Assembly (NCBI GenBank): GCA_029260755.1
Contig: JAJDCQ010000126.1
Coordinates: 1-42,656, forward strand
From: Planctomycetota bacterium
Lineage (GTDB): Bacteria > Planctomycetota > J058 > JAJDCQ01
Reading direction: 5' to 3'
Length of the DNA: 42,656 nt
Part shown: positions 42,240-42,656 of the stretch, in pieces
Layout of the letters: each line of letters begins with the position of its first letter
Numbering within the stretch: the stretch's first letter is position 1
Position numbers and translations under genes: made by a program
The notes under the pieces: model-generated
The model's input: the letters and a program-made list of their open reading frames with translations, nothing else
What the model was told of the DNA's origin: nothing
Databases searched by the model: none

Positions 42240-42656
42240 GCGAGCCCCGAAGCGGCAGGGCGTGGCTCGAAATCAGCGCGGGAGCCGGTCGCCTCGTCCT
42301 CGAGTTTGCGCCGGGGGTCGACAGCGTGAACAAGGGATTGAGGCGACGGCGGCTGTCGATGACGTGGTGCGACAAGGTCGCTGAGTCAGGCTAGCATTAA
42401 TGCCTGGAGGTTAAGCTCCAGGGCATCGCAGCAATGGCACTTAGCGCGAGCGCGCCCCCTCCGATCTCACCTCGGGGACGGGCGTCTGCCCGAATCGTCG
42501 TTCCCTGCGAGCGCTACCGACGTTCGGCACTCCCCTCCGGGCGGACATCGCAGGGCATGGAGGGTGGGGGGGACCCCGCCTGCGGAGGCTCGTCCGAAGC
42601 TGGACGCCCGCGGCTCGGTCCGGCCTCCCCGAGTGCAAGGGACGAGTCTCCCTCGA
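42240..42656. other. Non-coding right edge with a hairpin
   Basis: No ORF with a credible start or codon pattern is seen in this 417-bp end region. A hairpin lies at about 42401-42426: GCCTGGAG, loop GTTAAG, CTCCAGGGC, an 8-bp stem with a bulge, in an AT-richer patch (GCTAGCATTAATG). There is no U-run, so a terminator is doubtful; it could be the end of a neighbouring structured RNA or transcript. Confidence 0.3.

Overview
The window looks like a piece of a very GC-rich (roughly 70%) bacterial chromosome, most probably a member of the Planctomycetota or a close relative. This is inferred from gene content, since no rRNA or tRNA is visible. The supporting genes are several Hanks-type Ser/Thr kinases with one membrane span and large non-kinase tails, an FG-GAP/pseudokinase fusion, secreted HtrA-like pairs, a squalene-cyclase-like repeat protein, MoxR and DUF58 proteins, and a dnaA-dnaN-dciA-gyrB cluster without recF.

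Left part (1-10.3 kb): a 43-residue membrane peptide, a Gln-rich membrane-anchored protein, an S4 RNA-binding protein, a secreted protein, a cobalamin adenosyltransferase (cobO) and a membrane/beta-propeller protein. These converge on a DUF4177-like gene plus a Ser/Thr kinase on the minus strand, followed by a DUF309 gene. Two palindromic MITE-like elements lie here (2601-2809, with a second copy running off the left edge; and 9468-9755, with an 8-bp target duplication).

Middle (10.4-21.9 kb, plus strand): a block of envelope/secreted proteins. It holds a coiled-coil protein with large coding tandem repeats, a secreted repeat protein interrupted by an in-frame TGA, a double HtrA-like protein, a second degenerate HtrA-like protein, a squalene-cyclase-like protein, a MoxR ATPase and a membrane-anchored helical protein. 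It resembles the MoxR-linked gene neighbourhoods common in planctomycetes.

Replication region (23.2-31.5 kb, minus strand): dnaA, dnaN, dciA and gyrB, followed by a TPR protein and a hypothetical gene with overlapping ends. An AT-rich patch with TGTGGAA motifs between dnaA and dnaN, or the AT-richer dnaA leader, is the likely replication origin. dnaA has a near-consensus promoter and a perfect hairpin just before its start.

Right part (31.8-42.2 kb): a 1543-residue pseudokinase/FG-GAP/TPR protein, a membrane-anchored hypothetical, a DUF58 protein, a kinase cut to its N-lobe, and a full kinase with a helical-repeat tail. Several start codons here and elsewhere lie only 5-10 nt after a shared GCTAnnCT motif, which suggests leaderless transcripts. 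The main oddities are the TGA-interrupted gene with an intact 96-codon tail, the leaderless promoter family, the two mobile-element-like repeats, and the pseudokinase next to the origin.
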